Below are positions 52,433 to 61,666 of a stretch of 64,000 nt of DNA, piece by piece; positions within the stretch are counted from its first letter, which is position 1, and every line of letters begins with the position of its first letter. Source of the DNA: Albidovulum litorale (lineage in GTDB: Bacteria; Pseudomonadota; Alphaproteobacteria; Rhodobacterales; Rhodobacteraceae); the NCBI RefSeq assembly GCF_025751495.1, contig NZ_JAOWKZ010000001.1:565920-629919 (forward strand), given 5' to 3'. The position numbers were made by a program, and so were the translations under genes. The notes under the pieces were generated by a model. It was not told the DNA's origin. It ran no database searches and was given only the letters and a program-made list of their open reading frames with translations.

Positions 52433-54712
52433 ATGACCCGTTTCGCCGCCCCCATTGCCGAGCAGATATGGGACATGAAGTACCGCTTCAAGCAGGCGGA
52501 CGGCACGCCCATCGACGGCACGGTCGAGGATTCTTGGCGGCGGATCGCGCGGGCGCTCGCCTCGGTCGAAAAGGACCCGGCAGCCTGGGAAGACCGCTTC
52601 TACGCCGCGCTTGAGCATTTCAAATACCTGCCCGCGGGCCGCATCACCGCAGGCGCGGGCACGGGGCGCACGGTCACGCTCTTCAACTGCTTTGTCATGG
52701 GCACGATCCCCGACGATATGGGCGGCATCTTCGACGGGCTGAAGGAAGCCGCGCTGACCATGCAGCAGGGCGGCGGCATCGGCTATGACTTCTCCACCAT
52801 CCGGCCGAGGGGGGCCGAGGTGAAGGGCGTCGCCGCCGACGCCTCGGGCCCGCTGTCGTTCATGGATGTCTGGGACGCGATGTGCCGCACGATCATGTCG
52901 GCGGGCTCGCGTCGGGGCGCGATGATGGCCACCATGCGCTGCGATCACCCAGATATCGAGGATTTCATCGCCGCCAAGCAGGACGCCGCGCGGCTGCGCA
53001 TGTTCAACCTCTCCGTCCTCGTCACCGACCCGTTCATGGCGGCAGTGAAGGCGGACGGGCCGTGGGAGCTGACTTTCGGCGGCAAGGTCTACAAAACCCT
53101 TCAGGCGCGTGACCTGTGGAACAAGATCATGCGGGCGACCTATGATTATGCCGAGCCGGGCGTGATCTTCATCGACCGCATCAACGCCGCGAACAACCTG
53201 AACTATGCCGAGACCATCGCCGCCACCAATCCCTGCGGCGAACAGCCCCTGCCGCCCTATGGCGCCTGCCTTCTCGGCTCCATCAACCTCGCCCGCCTTG
53301 TCTGGTATCCGTACGAGGACCGCGCCCATCTCTGCGAAACCTCGCTCGACGACCTCGTCGCGACCGCCGTGCGGATGATGGACAACACCGTCGATGCCTC
53401 GCGCTTCCCGCTCGCGAGCCAAGAGGCCGAAGCGCAGGCCAAACGCCGGATAGGCCTTGGCGTCACCGGACTGGCGGACGCCCTTCTGATGGTCGGCCTG
53501 CGCTACGGCTCGGAAGAGGCCGCGAAGCAGACCGAAAAGTGGATGCACCACATCGCGCGGGCGGCCTATCTGGCCTCGGTGGAACTGGCGAAGGAAAAGG
53601 GCGCGTTCCCGCTCTTCGATGCGGAAAAGTACCTCGCTTCGGGCAATATGATGCAGATGGATGACGACGTGCGTAAGGCCGTCGCCAAACATGGCATCCG
53701 CAACGCGCTCCTGACCTCTATCGCGCCCACCGGCACGATCAGCCTTTATGCCGGCAATGTCTCCTCCGGCATCGAGCCGGTCTTTGCCTATGCCTACACC
53801 CGCAAGGTGTTGCAGAAGGACGGCTCGCGTACCGAGGAGGAGGTCGTTGATTACGCCTATCACCTCTGGCGCGAACGCTTCGGCGACAAGCCCCTGCCCG
53901 ATCATTTTGTCAACGCCCAGACACTGCCGCCTTTGGATCACGTGCGAATGCAGGCGGCGGCGCAGAAATGGGTGGATTCGTCGATCTCGAAGACCATCAA
54001 CTGCCCCGAGGAGATCAGCTTCGAGGCGTTCAAGGACGTCTACATGGCGGCCTGGGATCAGGGCTGCAAGGGCTGCACCACGTACCGCCCGAACGAAGTG
54101 ACAGGTTCGGTCCTGACCGTCAGCGAAAAGGCTGACGAGGCCCCGGATCAGGTCCGGGGCGCCGTATCGACGGATGGCGAGGTGGTCTATCTCTCCGAAC
54201 CCCTGGACCGACCACAATCGCTGGAGGGCGCGACCTACAAGCTGAAATGGCCCGACAGCGAACACGCCATCTACATCACGATCAACGACATCGTGCAGGG
54301 CGGCCACCGGCGGCCCTTCGAGGTCTTCATCAACTCCAAGAACATGGAGCATTTCGCCTGGACCGTGGCGCTGACCCGCATGATCTCGGCCGTCTTCCGG
54401 CGGGGCGGAGATGTCAGCTTCGTCGTTGAGGAGATGAAGGCCGTCTTCGACCCGCGCGGCGGCGCGTGGATGCAGGGCCGCTACATCCCCTCGATCCTCG
54501 CCGCGATCGGCGGTGTCATCGAACGCCACATGATCGCCATCGGCTTCCTCGAAGGCGAAGGGCTCGGCCTCAAGACCGATCCCAAGGCCGAGGTCATGTC
54601 GGTGGGAGAGGCCCCGCGCGGCCCCGCCTGCCCGTCCTGCGGGCAATACGGCATGCAGATGATCGAAGGCTGCATGACCTGCCCGTCCTGCGGCCATTCG
54701 AAATGCGGCTGA
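52433..54712 (+). CDS. nrdJ: adenosylcobalamin-dependent ribonucleotide reductase (class II)
   Basis: Oxygen-independent ribonucleotide reductase using adenosylcobalamin to make deoxynucleotides, 759 residues. Active-site features: first redox cysteine in LFNCFVMGTI, the radical-site stretch TNPCGEQPLPPYGACLLGSINL, and the C-terminal CPSCGQYGMQ and CPSCGHSKCG cysteine pairs that shuttle reducing equivalents. Single-chain class II reductases do not need a radical-generating partner. It uses the same cofactor family as the corrinoid system 7 kb away. Confidence 0.96.
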   Translation: MTRFAAPIAEQIWDMKYRFKQADGTPIDGTVEDSWRRIARALASVEKDPAAWEDRFYAALEHFKYLPAGRITAGAGTGRTVTLFNCFVMGTIPDDMGGIFDGLKEAALTMQQGGGIGYDFSTIRPRGAEVKGVAADASGPLSFMDVWDAMCRTIMSAGSRRGAMMATMRCDHPDIEDFIAAKQDAARLRMFNLSVLVTDPFMAAVKADGPWELTFGGKVYKTLQARDLWNKIMRATYDYAEPGVIFIDRINAANNLNYAETIAATNPCGEQPLPPYGACLLGSINLARLVWYPYEDRAHLCETSLDDLVATAVRMMDNTVDASRFPLASQEAEAQAKRRIGLGVTGLADALLMVGLRYGSEEAAKQTEKWMHHIARAAYLASVELAKEKGAFPLFDAEKYLASGNMMQMDDDVRKAVAKHGIRNALLTSIAPTGTISLYAGNVSSGIEPVFAYAYTRKVLQKDGSRTEEEVVDYAYHLWRERFGDKPLPDHFVNAQTLPPLDHVRMQAAAQKWVDSSISKTINCPEEISFEAFKDVYMAAWDQGCKGCTTYRPNEVTGSVLTVSEKADEAPDQVRGAVSTDGEVVYLSEPLDRPQSLEGATYKLKWPDSEHAIYITINDIVQGGHRRPFEVFINSKNMEHFAWTVALTRMISAVFRRGGDVSFVVEEMKAVFDPRGGAWMQGRYIPSILAAIGGVIERHMIAIGFLEGEGLGLKTDPKAEVMSVGEAPRGPACPSCGQYGMQMIEGCMTCPSCGHSKCG

Positions 54713-54809
54713 CCGGCCGGACGGCTGGTTATTGATGAGTCCGGGAGAAAACGCCCTTTTTTGGGGGTTTTTGACACCCTTTTGTCCAGATATTATCGCC
54801 CTCTGCGGC

Positions 54810-54811
54810 TA
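54810..54811. repeat. TA target duplication, left copy
   Basis: TA directly outside the left IS inverted repeat, matched by TA at 55662-55663. Two-base duplications at TA are usual for IS427-group elements. Confidence 0.5.
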
Positions 54812-55661
54812 GGTCATGTTGACAAATGGCGGAGCCATAGGCGGATCGACGTGATGTCGATGAAGCCAAGAAAGCTCTCGGCGGTCTTGTCGTAGCGGGT
54901 AGCGACGCGCCGGGCGTTTTTAAGCTTGTTGAAGCAGCGCTTGACCAGATTGCGCAGCCGGTAGAGGGTCCGGTCGACCGCCACGCGCAGTTTGCGGGTC
55001 TTGCGCATGGGGATGACTGGCACGACGTTGCGGGCCTCCATGGTTTTGCGAACGTTGTCAGAGTCATAGCCGCGATCCGCCAGCAGGACAGACGGCTCGG
55101 GCAGGTTATCGGCCATGACCAGATCGAAGCCCAGGTAGTCCGATGTCTGGCCCGGCGTGATCTCCGACCTCATGGGCAGGCCGACGCATTGACGCGGAGG
55201 TGGATCTTGGTCGTAAAGCCACCTCTTGAACGGCCAAAACCTTGTCGCGGAGTCCCCCTTTAGCGCCCGCTGCCTGATGATGGGCGCGAACCACGGTGCT
55301 GTCGATCATCTGCAGGGCATCGGGAACCAGCCGACTTTTGTTCAGCGTGTCCATGATCTGCTCCCAGAGCCCGGCCAATGTCCAGCGCCGGAACTGGCGA
55401 TAGACCGACGACCACTTACCGAACTCTTCAGGTAGATCGCGCCACGGCGATCCGGTGCGCGCAATCCAGAAAATCCCATCCAGAACAAGACGATGGTTCT
55501 TGGGTTTGCGCCCTTTCGGAGCGCGGACCGCGAAGATGAAGGGCTCATGAAAGGCCCACTCCTCGTCCGACATCAAGTCTCGTGCCGAGCTGGTCTCCAT
55601 AGCAGATACCAGCTTGAATCACGCTCAGAGCGCCCTATGAATCCCTTTTGTCAACACGGCC
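54812..55661 (-). mobile_element. IS5-family (IS427-group) insertion sequence, degraded
   Basis: An 850-base element bounded by imperfect inverted repeats sharing TGTTGACAAA (left at 54817-54826; right on the minus strand at 55656-55647), with TA duplications outside. It encodes a DDE transposase that is now broken. It lies between nrdJ and the MFS gene, about 157 bases upstream of the MFS start, and may supply or disturb that promoter. Confidence 0.85.
54814..55600 (-). pseudogene. IS5/IS427-type transposase, frameshifted and catalytically altered
   Basis: The N-terminal part (55600 to about 55243; METSSARDLMSDEEWAFHEP) carries the first catalytic Asp in QMIDSTVVRAHHQAAGA. The reading frame then moves by -1 near 55240, which could be the programmed shift of the group, but a second shift, best explained by a one-base loss near 55180-55184, is needed to reach the C-terminal part (55173-54814), which has the second Asp in LLADRGYDSDNVR. 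The catalytic Glu position reads LVKRCFNKLK instead of the expected LVERCFNKLK, a GAG to AAG change. The protein is very probably inactive. Confidence 0.85.
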
Positions 55662-55818
55662 TAAAACTCCCCTCGGATGCGCACCCGAATACCCGCTGCA
55701 AAAGTGTTTCGCGGCCGCGCCGCCTGAAAACAGCCGCTCCGTTTTGCGGCCATACAATTCTTCTCTGGTCATTCCCGCATCGGAACGCCAAGGTGGCCGC
55801 GCTTCACCGGACAAGCCC

Positions 55819-57039
55819 ATGCGCCTTCTGATCTCCTTTGCTGCTCTGTTCCTGTCGGTCGTTCTTTTGCAGCTCGGCACCGGCGGCGTGGCGCCGCTAG
55901 ATGCTCTTTCGGGTGTGGAACTTGGCTTTTCCACCGCCGAGGTCGGGACGCTTGGGTCTGCACATTTTTTCGGCTTTTTCATCGGCTGCTGGTGGGCGCC
56001 CCGGCTCATGGGCACTGTCGGCCATTCCCGCGCTTTCGCGGCCTTCACGGCCGCCGGAACAATCGGCCTTATCGCCCATATGATGATCGTCGATCCCATC
56101 GCCTGGGCGCTTTTGCGCATGGCCTCGGGCGCATGCGTCGCGGGCTGCTACACGATCATCGAGGCCTGGCTGCAGGCCAAGGTCACGAACGAAACGCGCG
56201 GCCGGGCGATGGGTATCTACCGTATCGTCGATGTCGGCGGTTCGCTCGCGGCGCAGCTGGTCATCGGAGTGCTCAGTCCTGCCACCTATTTCTCGTACAA
56301 TCTTTTGGCCATTATCTGCTGCGCGGCCCTTTTGCCCCTGACCGTCAGCCGCGCGCCGCAGCCCGACACGCCCGCCGCTCCGCGCCTGCGCCCCGCCATG
56401 GCCTGGGCCAAGTCGCCGCTTGCCGCCGCCGGCGTCATCGTCTCGGGCGTCTCCACCGCCGCCTTCCGCATGGTCGGTCCGATCTACGGGATCGAGGTCG
56501 GCCTTTCGGCCGACATGATCGCGCTGTTCCTCGCCGCCTTCGTCCTTGGCGGCGCGGTGGCGCAATTTCCGGTGGGCTGGCTCGCCGACAAGTTCGACCG
56601 GCGGACCGTTCTCATGTGGTTGTCCGTCACCGCCGCCCTCGCCTGCGGCACAACGGTGGCGCTTTCCGGCCTCGGCACTGCCGCGATCTTCCTCACCGCT
56701 GGGTTCTTTGGCATAACCACGATGCCGATCTATTCGGTTTCCACCGCCCATGCCCATGACTTCGCCACTGACGAGGAACGGGTCGAACTGTCGGCGGCAT
56801 TGATGTTCCTTTACGCGCTTGGCGCTATCGCCTCGCCGCTCGTAGCCTCCAGCCTGATTGCATGGTTCGGCCCTGCCTCTATGTTCGTTTTCATCGCGAC
56901 GATCCATCTTGGCCTTCTGGTTTTCGGCGCGCTCAGGATGCGCGCGCGCCCCACGCCCTCGGACCGCACCCGCTATGTCTATACTCCGCGCACCAGCTTC
57001 CTGATCGGGCGGCTCCTGAAGCGAAACGGCGAGGATTGA
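55819..57039 (+). CDS. MFS transporter
   Basis: Major facilitator protein of 406 residues with twelve helices. Opening RLLISFAALFLSVVLLQLGTG, FFIGCWWAPRLMGTVGHSR at the loop between helices 2 and 3, RMASGACVAGCYTIIEAWL, and GWLADKFDRRTVLMW in the second half are typical of the YcaD/Fsr-like branch. The start ATG at 55819 opens directly with helix 1. The insertion sequence sits upstream. Substrate unknown. Confidence 0.9.
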   Translation: MRLLISFAALFLSVVLLQLGTGGVAPLDALSGVELGFSTAEVGTLGSAHFFGFFIGCWWAPRLMGTVGHSRAFAAFTAAGTIGLIAHMMIVDPIAWALLRMASGACVAGCYTIIEAWLQAKVTNETRGRAMGIYRIVDVGGSLAAQLVIGVLSPATYFSYNLLAIICCAALLPLTVSRAPQPDTPAAPRLRPAMAWAKSPLAAAGVIVSGVSTAAFRMVGPIYGIEVGLSADMIALFLAAFVLGGAVAQFPVGWLADKFDRRTVLMWLSVTAALACGTTVALSGLGTAAIFLTAGFFGITTMPIYSVSTAHAHDFATDEERVELSAALMFLYALGAIASPLVASSLIAWFGPASMFVFIATIHLGLLVFGALRMRARPTPSDRTRYVYTPRTSFLIGRLLKRNGED

Positions 57040-57102
57040 ACCCTCTGGCCCTTGCCGCCCAAAGCCGGTAAATCGGCCCGGCGACGGACGGAAAGGCGAC
57101 AG

Positions 57103-58821
57103 ATGGCCCGGATTCTCATCACTTCGGCGATCCCCTATATCAACGGGATCAAGCACCTCGGCAATCTCGTGGGCTCGCAGCTCCCGGCCGATCTCTATGC
57201 CCGCTACATGCGGTGCCGGGGCCATGAGGTCATGTTCATCTGCGCGACCGACGAACACGGTACGCCCGCCGAACTTGCCGCTGCCAAGGCAGGTAAGCCG
57301 GTGGCCGATTATTGCGCCGAGATGTGGCAGATTCAGAGCGATCTCGCCAAGGGCTTCCGCCTGTCCTTCGACCATTTCGGCCGCTCGTCGAGCCAGCGCA
57401 ACCACGCGCTGACCCAGCATTTCGCGAAGAAACTCGCCGAGAACGGCTTCATCGAGGAAGTAACCGAAAGCCAGGTCTTCTCCGTCGCCGACAACCGCTT
57501 CCTGCCCGACCGCTATATCGAGGGCACCTGCCCGAATTGCGGGTACGACAAGGCGCGGGGCGATCAGTGCGAGAACTGCACCAAGCAGCTTGACCCGACC
57601 GACCTGATAAACCCGCGTTCCGCCGTCTCAGGCTCGACCGAGCTGGAGGTGCGTGAGACCAAGCACCTTTACCTGAAACAGAAATCTCTGAAGGGTGAAA
57701 TCGAGGCATGGATCGACAGCCAGCAGGACTGGCCGGTCCTGACCACCTCCATCGCCAAGAAATGGCTGCATGACGGTGAGGGCTTGCAGGATCGGGGCAT
57801 CACCCGCGACCTCAGCTGGGGCGTTCCGGTACAGTTTCCCGGCGCTCCCTGGAGCGGCATGGACGGTAAGGTCTTTTATGTCTGGTTCGACGCGCCCATC
57901 GAATATATCGCCGGGACCGCCGAATGGGCCGACGCGAACGGCAAGACCGAGGCTGACTGGGAACGCTGGTGGCGGACCGACAAGGGTGCCGAAGATGTGC
58001 GCTACGTGCAGTTCATGGGCAAGGACAACGTGCCGTTCCACACGCTTTCCTTCCCCGCGACGATCATGGGGTCGCGCGAGCCGTGGAAAAAGGTCGATTA
58101 CATCAAGAGCTTCAACTACCTGAACTACGATGGCGGCCAGTTTTCCACCTCGCAGGGGCGCGGCGTCTTCATGGATCAGGCGCTGTCGATCCTGCCTGCC
58201 GACTACTGGCGCTGGTGGCTCCTCAGCCACGCGCCCGAAAACTCCGACAGCGAATTCACCTGGGAAAACTTCCAGGTCTCGGTCAACAAGGACCTTGCCG
58301 ATGTGCTCGGCAATTTCGTCAGCCGCATCACCAAGTTCTGCCGCTCGAAATTCGGCGAGGCGCTGCCGGAGGGCGGCCAGACCGGCGAGCGCGCCAAGGC
58401 GCTGATCGAAGAACTGGAGGCCCGTGTCCGCGCCTATGAGGCGCATATGGAGGCGATGGATATCCGCAAGGCGGCGGCTGAGCTGCGCGCCATCTGGGTG
58501 GCGGGCAACGAGTACCTGCAAGCAGCGGCCCCCTGGTCGGTCTTCAAGGAAGACCCCGACCGCGCGGCGGCGATGGTGCGGCTGGGTCTGAATCTCGTCC
58601 GGCTCTACGCGATCCTGTCGGAACCCTTCATCCCCGACGCCTCGGCCACGATGCTGAAGGCGATGGGCTGCGAGGATAAAAGCTGGCCCGGCCCGATCGC
58701 CGAAGCGCTGACCGCGCTCAAGCCCGGCCATACCTTCGAGACCCCCGACGTCCTCTTCGCTAAGATCGCCGACGAGGACCGCGAGGACTGGCAGAAACGG
58801 TTCAGCGGTATCCGGGCTTGA
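57103..58821 (+). CDS. metG: methionyl-tRNA synthetase
   Basis: Class I synthetase of 572 residues charging tRNA-Met. The HIGH equivalent is near [17 protein letters not shown] (IKHLG), the zinc domain has [17 protein letters not shown], and the KMSKS equivalent is QFSTSQGRG, a variant of the KFSTS form usual in the MetG1 subgroup. No C-terminal tRNA-binding extension is present. Start ATG at 57103 after GGAAAGG. Confidence 0.97.
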   Translation: MARILITSAIPYINGIKHLGNLVGSQLPADLYARYMRCRGHEVMFICATDEHGTPAELAAAKAGKPVADYCAEMWQIQSDLAKGFRLSFDHFGRSSSQRNHALTQHFAKKLAENGFIEEVTESQVFSVADNRFLPDRYIEGTCPNCGYDKARGDQCENCTKQLDPTDLINPRSAVSGSTELEVRETKHLYLKQKSLKGEIEAWIDSQQDWPVLTTSIAKKWLHDGEGLQDRGITRDLSWGVPVQFPGAPWSGMDGKVFYVWFDAPIEYIAGTAEWADANGKTEADWERWWRTDKGAEDVRYVQFMGKDNVPFHTLSFPATIMGSREPWKKVDYIKSFNYLNYDGGQFSTSQGRGVFMDQALSILPADYWRWWLLSHAPENSDSEFTWENFQVSVNKDLADVLGNFVSRITKFCRSKFGEALPEGGQTGERAKALIEELEARVRAYEAHMEAMDIRKAAAELRAIWVAGNEYLQAAAPWSVFKEDPDRAAAMVRLGLNLVRLYAILSEPFIPDASATMLKAMGCEDKSWPGPIAEALTALKPGHTFETPDVLFAKIADEDREDWQKRFSGIRA

Positions 58822-59127
58822 AGCAAGCGTCACTCTGACGCAGGCAGGCGCGCACGTCATCTATGTGACACGCGAACATATTGTTTGTTCACGTGCGATC
58901 GGTGACATGCGCGACTGCGCCCCATTCTCCCGCCAATGCCAGTAAAGACACATGTTGCCGGTTCCATGAACCAGACACTCGACACGCGCCCATTGCCGCG
59001 ATAAACGGCCATGGATTGCTGTAGCCACGACAGCCCGCCCAAGACCGGCGCGGCTTACATGATGTTCGATGTTGCGGCGCGGGATATTGGTCGGAAGGCC
59101 ATCCCCAGAGGAACCGATGCCGACCGC
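58822..59127. other. 306-base gap with a palindrome before the desaturase
   Basis: Apart from possible upstream start codons of the desaturase gene (59011, 59059), nothing coding is supported. The main feature is a 27-base dyad at 58869-58895. Confidence 0.5.
58869..58895. promoter_or_regulatory. 27-base palindrome upstream of the desaturase gene
   Basis: Arms CACGCGAACA and TGTTCACGTG match in nine of ten positions across a seven-base spacer. The GAAC/GTTC spacing does not fit LexA. A TetR- or FadR-type operator is possible for a lipid gene, but this is inference. Confidence 0.5.
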
Positions 59128-60153
59128 ATGAACAGCCTGCCCCAACCCGCCGCCGTCGCGACCGACCCCAAGGACTGGGTCCGCATTCTCGCCGCCTATC
59201 GCGACCCCGACCCGCTGCGCAGCACCTACGAGCTTCTGGTCAGCGTGATCCCCTTCCTCGGCCTCTGGGCCGTGGCATGGAGGGCGGTTTCGGTTAGCGG
59301 CTGGCTGGCGCTTGCCATCGCGGTCCTGAATGCGGGCTTTCTGGTCCGCCTCTTCATGATCCAGCACGATTGCGGACATGGGGGCTATTTCCGCAACCGG
59401 GCAATTGCCGACTGGGCTGGGCGGGCGATTGGTGTTCTTACCCTTACGCCCTACGACGTGTGGCGGCGCACCCATGCAATTCACCACTCCTCGGCTGGAA
59501 ATCTGGACCATCGCGGCGTTGGCGATATCCATACGATGACAGTGCGTGAATACCGGGCATTGTCACCGCTGGGGCGGTTTGGCTACCGTCTCTATCGCAA
59601 CCCGATCACTCTGTTCGTGCTCGGACCAATCTATATCTTCCTCTTTCAGAACCGCCTGCCCGTGGGCCTCATGCGTGGCGGCGCGCAGTACTGGGTCAGC
59701 GCGATGGGCACCAATGCCGCGCTTGCCGTGATTCTGACCGCGATCATCTATTTCGGCGGGCTGAAGGTCATCGCGCTGGTCTTCCTGCCAACCGTTCTGG
59801 TCGCTGCCGCGGCCGGCATCTGGCTGTTCTTCGTTCAGCACCAATTCGAGGAAACCCATTGGGACAAGGGTGACGAGTGGCAGTTGCACGACGCGGCCCT
59901 GCACGGCAGCTCGCACTATGTTCTGCCACCGGTCCTGCGCTGGTTCACCGGCAATATCGGCATCCATCACGTCCACCATCTGTACAGCCGTATCCCCTTC
60001 TACCGGCTGCCTGAGGTCCTGCGTGATCACAGCGCGTTAGCGACCGCGAACCGGCTGACCCTGCGCGAGAGCCTCTCGTGCGCACGGCTGCACCTCTGGG
60101 ACGAAGAGCGACGGCGACTTCTGTCCTTCGCCGAGGCGCGCAAACTGCCCTGA
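59128..60153 (+). CDS. membrane fatty acid desaturase
   Basis: Di-iron membrane desaturase of 341 residues from the ATG at 59128. The three histidine boxes are HDCGHGG, HAIHH and HHVHH, with four hydrophobic segments between them. The box spacing and PFYRLPEVL end resemble delta-12/omega-6-type bacterial acyl-lipid desaturases. Three in-frame ATGs (59011, 59059, 59128) are possible; none has a strong ribosome-binding site, so the start is unsure. It adjusts membrane fluidity by adding double bonds; regiospecificity is unknown. Confidence 0.88.
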   Translation: MNSLPQPAAVATDPKDWVRILAAYRDPDPLRSTYELLVSVIPFLGLWAVAWRAVSVSGWLALAIAVLNAGFLVRLFMIQHDCGHGGYFRNRAIADWAGRAIGVLTLTPYDVWRRTHAIHHSSAGNLDHRGVGDIHTMTVREYRALSPLGRFGYRLYRNPITLFVLGPIYIFLFQNRLPVGLMRGGAQYWVSAMGTNAALAVILTAIIYFGGLKVIALVFLPTVLVAAAAGIWLFFVQHQFEETHWDKGDEWQLHDAALHGSSHYVLPPVLRWFTGNIGIHHVHHLYSRIPFYRLPEVLRDHSALATANRLTLRESLSCARLHLWDEERRRLLSFAEARKLP

Positions 60154-60171
60154 TATTGTGAGGCGTCGGGA

Positions 60172-60187
60172 GCCGTTTTGAAACGGC
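60172..60187. terminator. small hairpin between convergent genes
   Basis: GCCGTTT and AAACGGC form a seven-bp stem around TG between the desaturase stop and the amidase stop. The arms contain T/A ends, so it could end both transcripts weakly. Confidence 0.4.
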
Positions 60188-60202
60188 AGAGGCCCGGGAA
60201 TC

Positions 60203-60862
60203 TCACTCCACACCATTGACCGGAAAGCGTTTGGCCAGCTCGTCGGCCATCGCGCGGTCAATGTCGTCCTCTGGCCCTAGGGCGCCGGGACGGAATCGCA
60301 TGCGGAAGGCGGTCAGAACCGCCTCCGGCGCAGCATCGGGATAGCCGATAGCGCGCGCTGAGGTCCTGAAATCGGCGCGGTGATCGCCTTCGCCCTGCGG
60401 CCATACCGCGAAACCGCCAAGCGCCAGCCGCTGCCAGTTGAACCGGGGACCCGGGTCGCGTTTGCGCTCGGGCGCCATGTCCGAATGGCCGATGATCCCT
60501 TCGGGACGGATTGCCCAGCGCGCCATGATTGCGGCAAGCAGCCGTTCCAGCGCAGCCATCTGCGGTTCGGGAAACGGCGCATCGCCGGGATTGGCGAGTT
60601 CGATCCCGATGGAATGGGAATTCACATCGGTTATGCCACCCCAGGCCCCAGCCCCGGCATGCCAGGCGCGGCGGGCCTCATCAACGAGTTGGTCGCAGGT
60701 CCCATCCTCGGCGATCAGCCAATGCGCCGACACCTCGGCCGCAGGGTCGCAAAGCCGCGCACGCGACTCGGCGCAGGTCGGCATCGCGGTATAGTGGATC
60801 ACGATCAGGCTCGGCCGCGCCCCTTCCCGTCTGTCGCCGGAATTGGGCGAGGCAAAGGCCAA
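60203..60862 (-). CDS. N-acetylmuramoyl-L-alanine amidase (AmpD-like)
   Basis: A 219-residue zinc amidase of the Amidase_2 fold. The first zinc His is H23 in LIVIHYTAM, others lie in HAGAGAWGG and GHSDMAPERKRDPG (His and Asp). TTG is the start codon, since no ATG lies before H23. No signal peptide is visible, which fits cytosolic AmpD-type recycling of anhydro-muropeptides, although surface-acting relatives exist. It begins three bases after the lipoprotein gene stop, so it is part of the gatC-gatA-lipoprotein-amidase cluster. Confidence 0.9.
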   Translation of the reverse strand: MAFASPNSGDRREGARPSLIVIHYTAMPTCAESRARLCDPAAEVSAHWLIAEDGTCDQLVDEARRAWHAGAGAWGGITDVNSHSIGIELANPGDAPFPEPQMAALERLLAAIMARWAIRPEGIIGHSDMAPERKRDPGPRFNWQRLALGGFAVWPQGEGDHRADFRTSARAIGYPDAAPEAVLTAFRMRFRPGALGPEDDIDRAMADELAKRFPVNGVE

Positions 60863-60865
60863 GGT

Positions 60866-61633
60866 TCAGCCGCGTGCGTTCTGGAACGGCGTCGGATCCC
60901 AGCGGCAGGCGAAGCCGTCGCCATCCGGATCGAGGTTCTTCGGATCGCGCTGCGGTCCACCCGATTTCAGGAAGGCCTCTTGCGCCTCTTCGGGGTTTGC
61001 ATAGCGACCACAGGCACGTTCGTGATTGGCAAGCGCAATGGAGGAGCGGCGGTAGATCGGCTCACCCAGACGGTTCGGGGCTTTGACCGCATATTCGATG
61101 ATCAGCGCCGCGTTGCCGCCACTGCGCGTGGGCAGTGCGCCGGGTTGAATCTGCTGGTACTGAGCCCGGTTCTGGGCAATCCGTTCCTTATCGGATTCGA
61201 TCGTCTCACGTGTCGAAACGGCTGAAAAATCTTGTTCGTCCGAGATCCCGGCATTGCTGACCGCCGGCGCGGCGTCGGGAACGGTCGCGGGCACCGTGGT
61301 GGGCGCTGCCGAGGCGGTCTGGGGATAAAGCGGTTGCTGCGGAACGACCGTAGTCTGGCTTTGGGCCAGAGGTGCCGCGCCGCTGACACCGGCCTGCGCA
61401 AGTTCGGCTGCCGTCGGTGCACCGGTCCCGGTCGAGGGGAACGGAACCGCCGCATTCGTCACCGGCCCCTGAACCGTCTGCGTCGTCGCATACCGCTGCG
61501 CCTGCAAAGCTGCCTGTTGGCGCTGGTATTCATCGTAGTCGCCAAAACCGACCCCGCCACCACGAGCCGCAGGCTCTGACGGGACGCAGGCAGTGACGAG
61601 CAACAGGGCAAGACAGGGCAACAGGTAACGCAT
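60866..61633 (-). CDS. lipoprotein with excalibur-like calcium motif
   Basis: A 255-residue predicted lipoprotein: signal peptide with lipobox LLVTAC (lipidated Cys 16), a long Ala/Pro/Thr/Gln-rich disordered middle (about 20-150), then a C-terminal domain ending DPDGDGFACRWDP, the DxDxDGxxC excalibur pattern. The middle looks like a cell-wall spacer. Start ATG at 61633 after GGAGAG. It lies between gatA and the amidase gene. The domain is known mostly from surface proteins; calcium binding is inferred. Confidence 0.85.
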   Translation of the reverse strand: MRYLLPCLALLLVTACVPSEPAARGGGVGFGDYDEYQRQQAALQAQRYATTQTVQGPVTNAAVPFPSTGTGAPTAAELAQAGVSGAAPLAQSQTTVVPQQPLYPQTASAAPTTVPATVPDAAPAVSNAGISDEQDFSAVSTRETIESDKERIAQNRAQYQQIQPGALPTRSGGNAALIIEYAVKAPNRLGEPIYRRSSIALANHERACGRYANPEEAQEAFLKSGGPQRDPKNLDPDGDGFACRWDPTPFQNARG

Positions 61634-61666
61634 CCGGAACTCTCCGATCCTTTTAAGCGGCGCCAC

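Noticed and set aside
52364-54697. 777-residue minus-strand ORF antisense to nrdJ
   Set aside because: Shadow ORF of a clearly identified class II ribonucleotide reductase, with composition typical of antisense GC-rich frames.
58869-58895. LexA box
   Set aside because: Alphaproteobacterial LexA sites are direct repeats GTTC-N7-GTTC; here the half-sites are inverted with nine bases between GAAC and GTTC.
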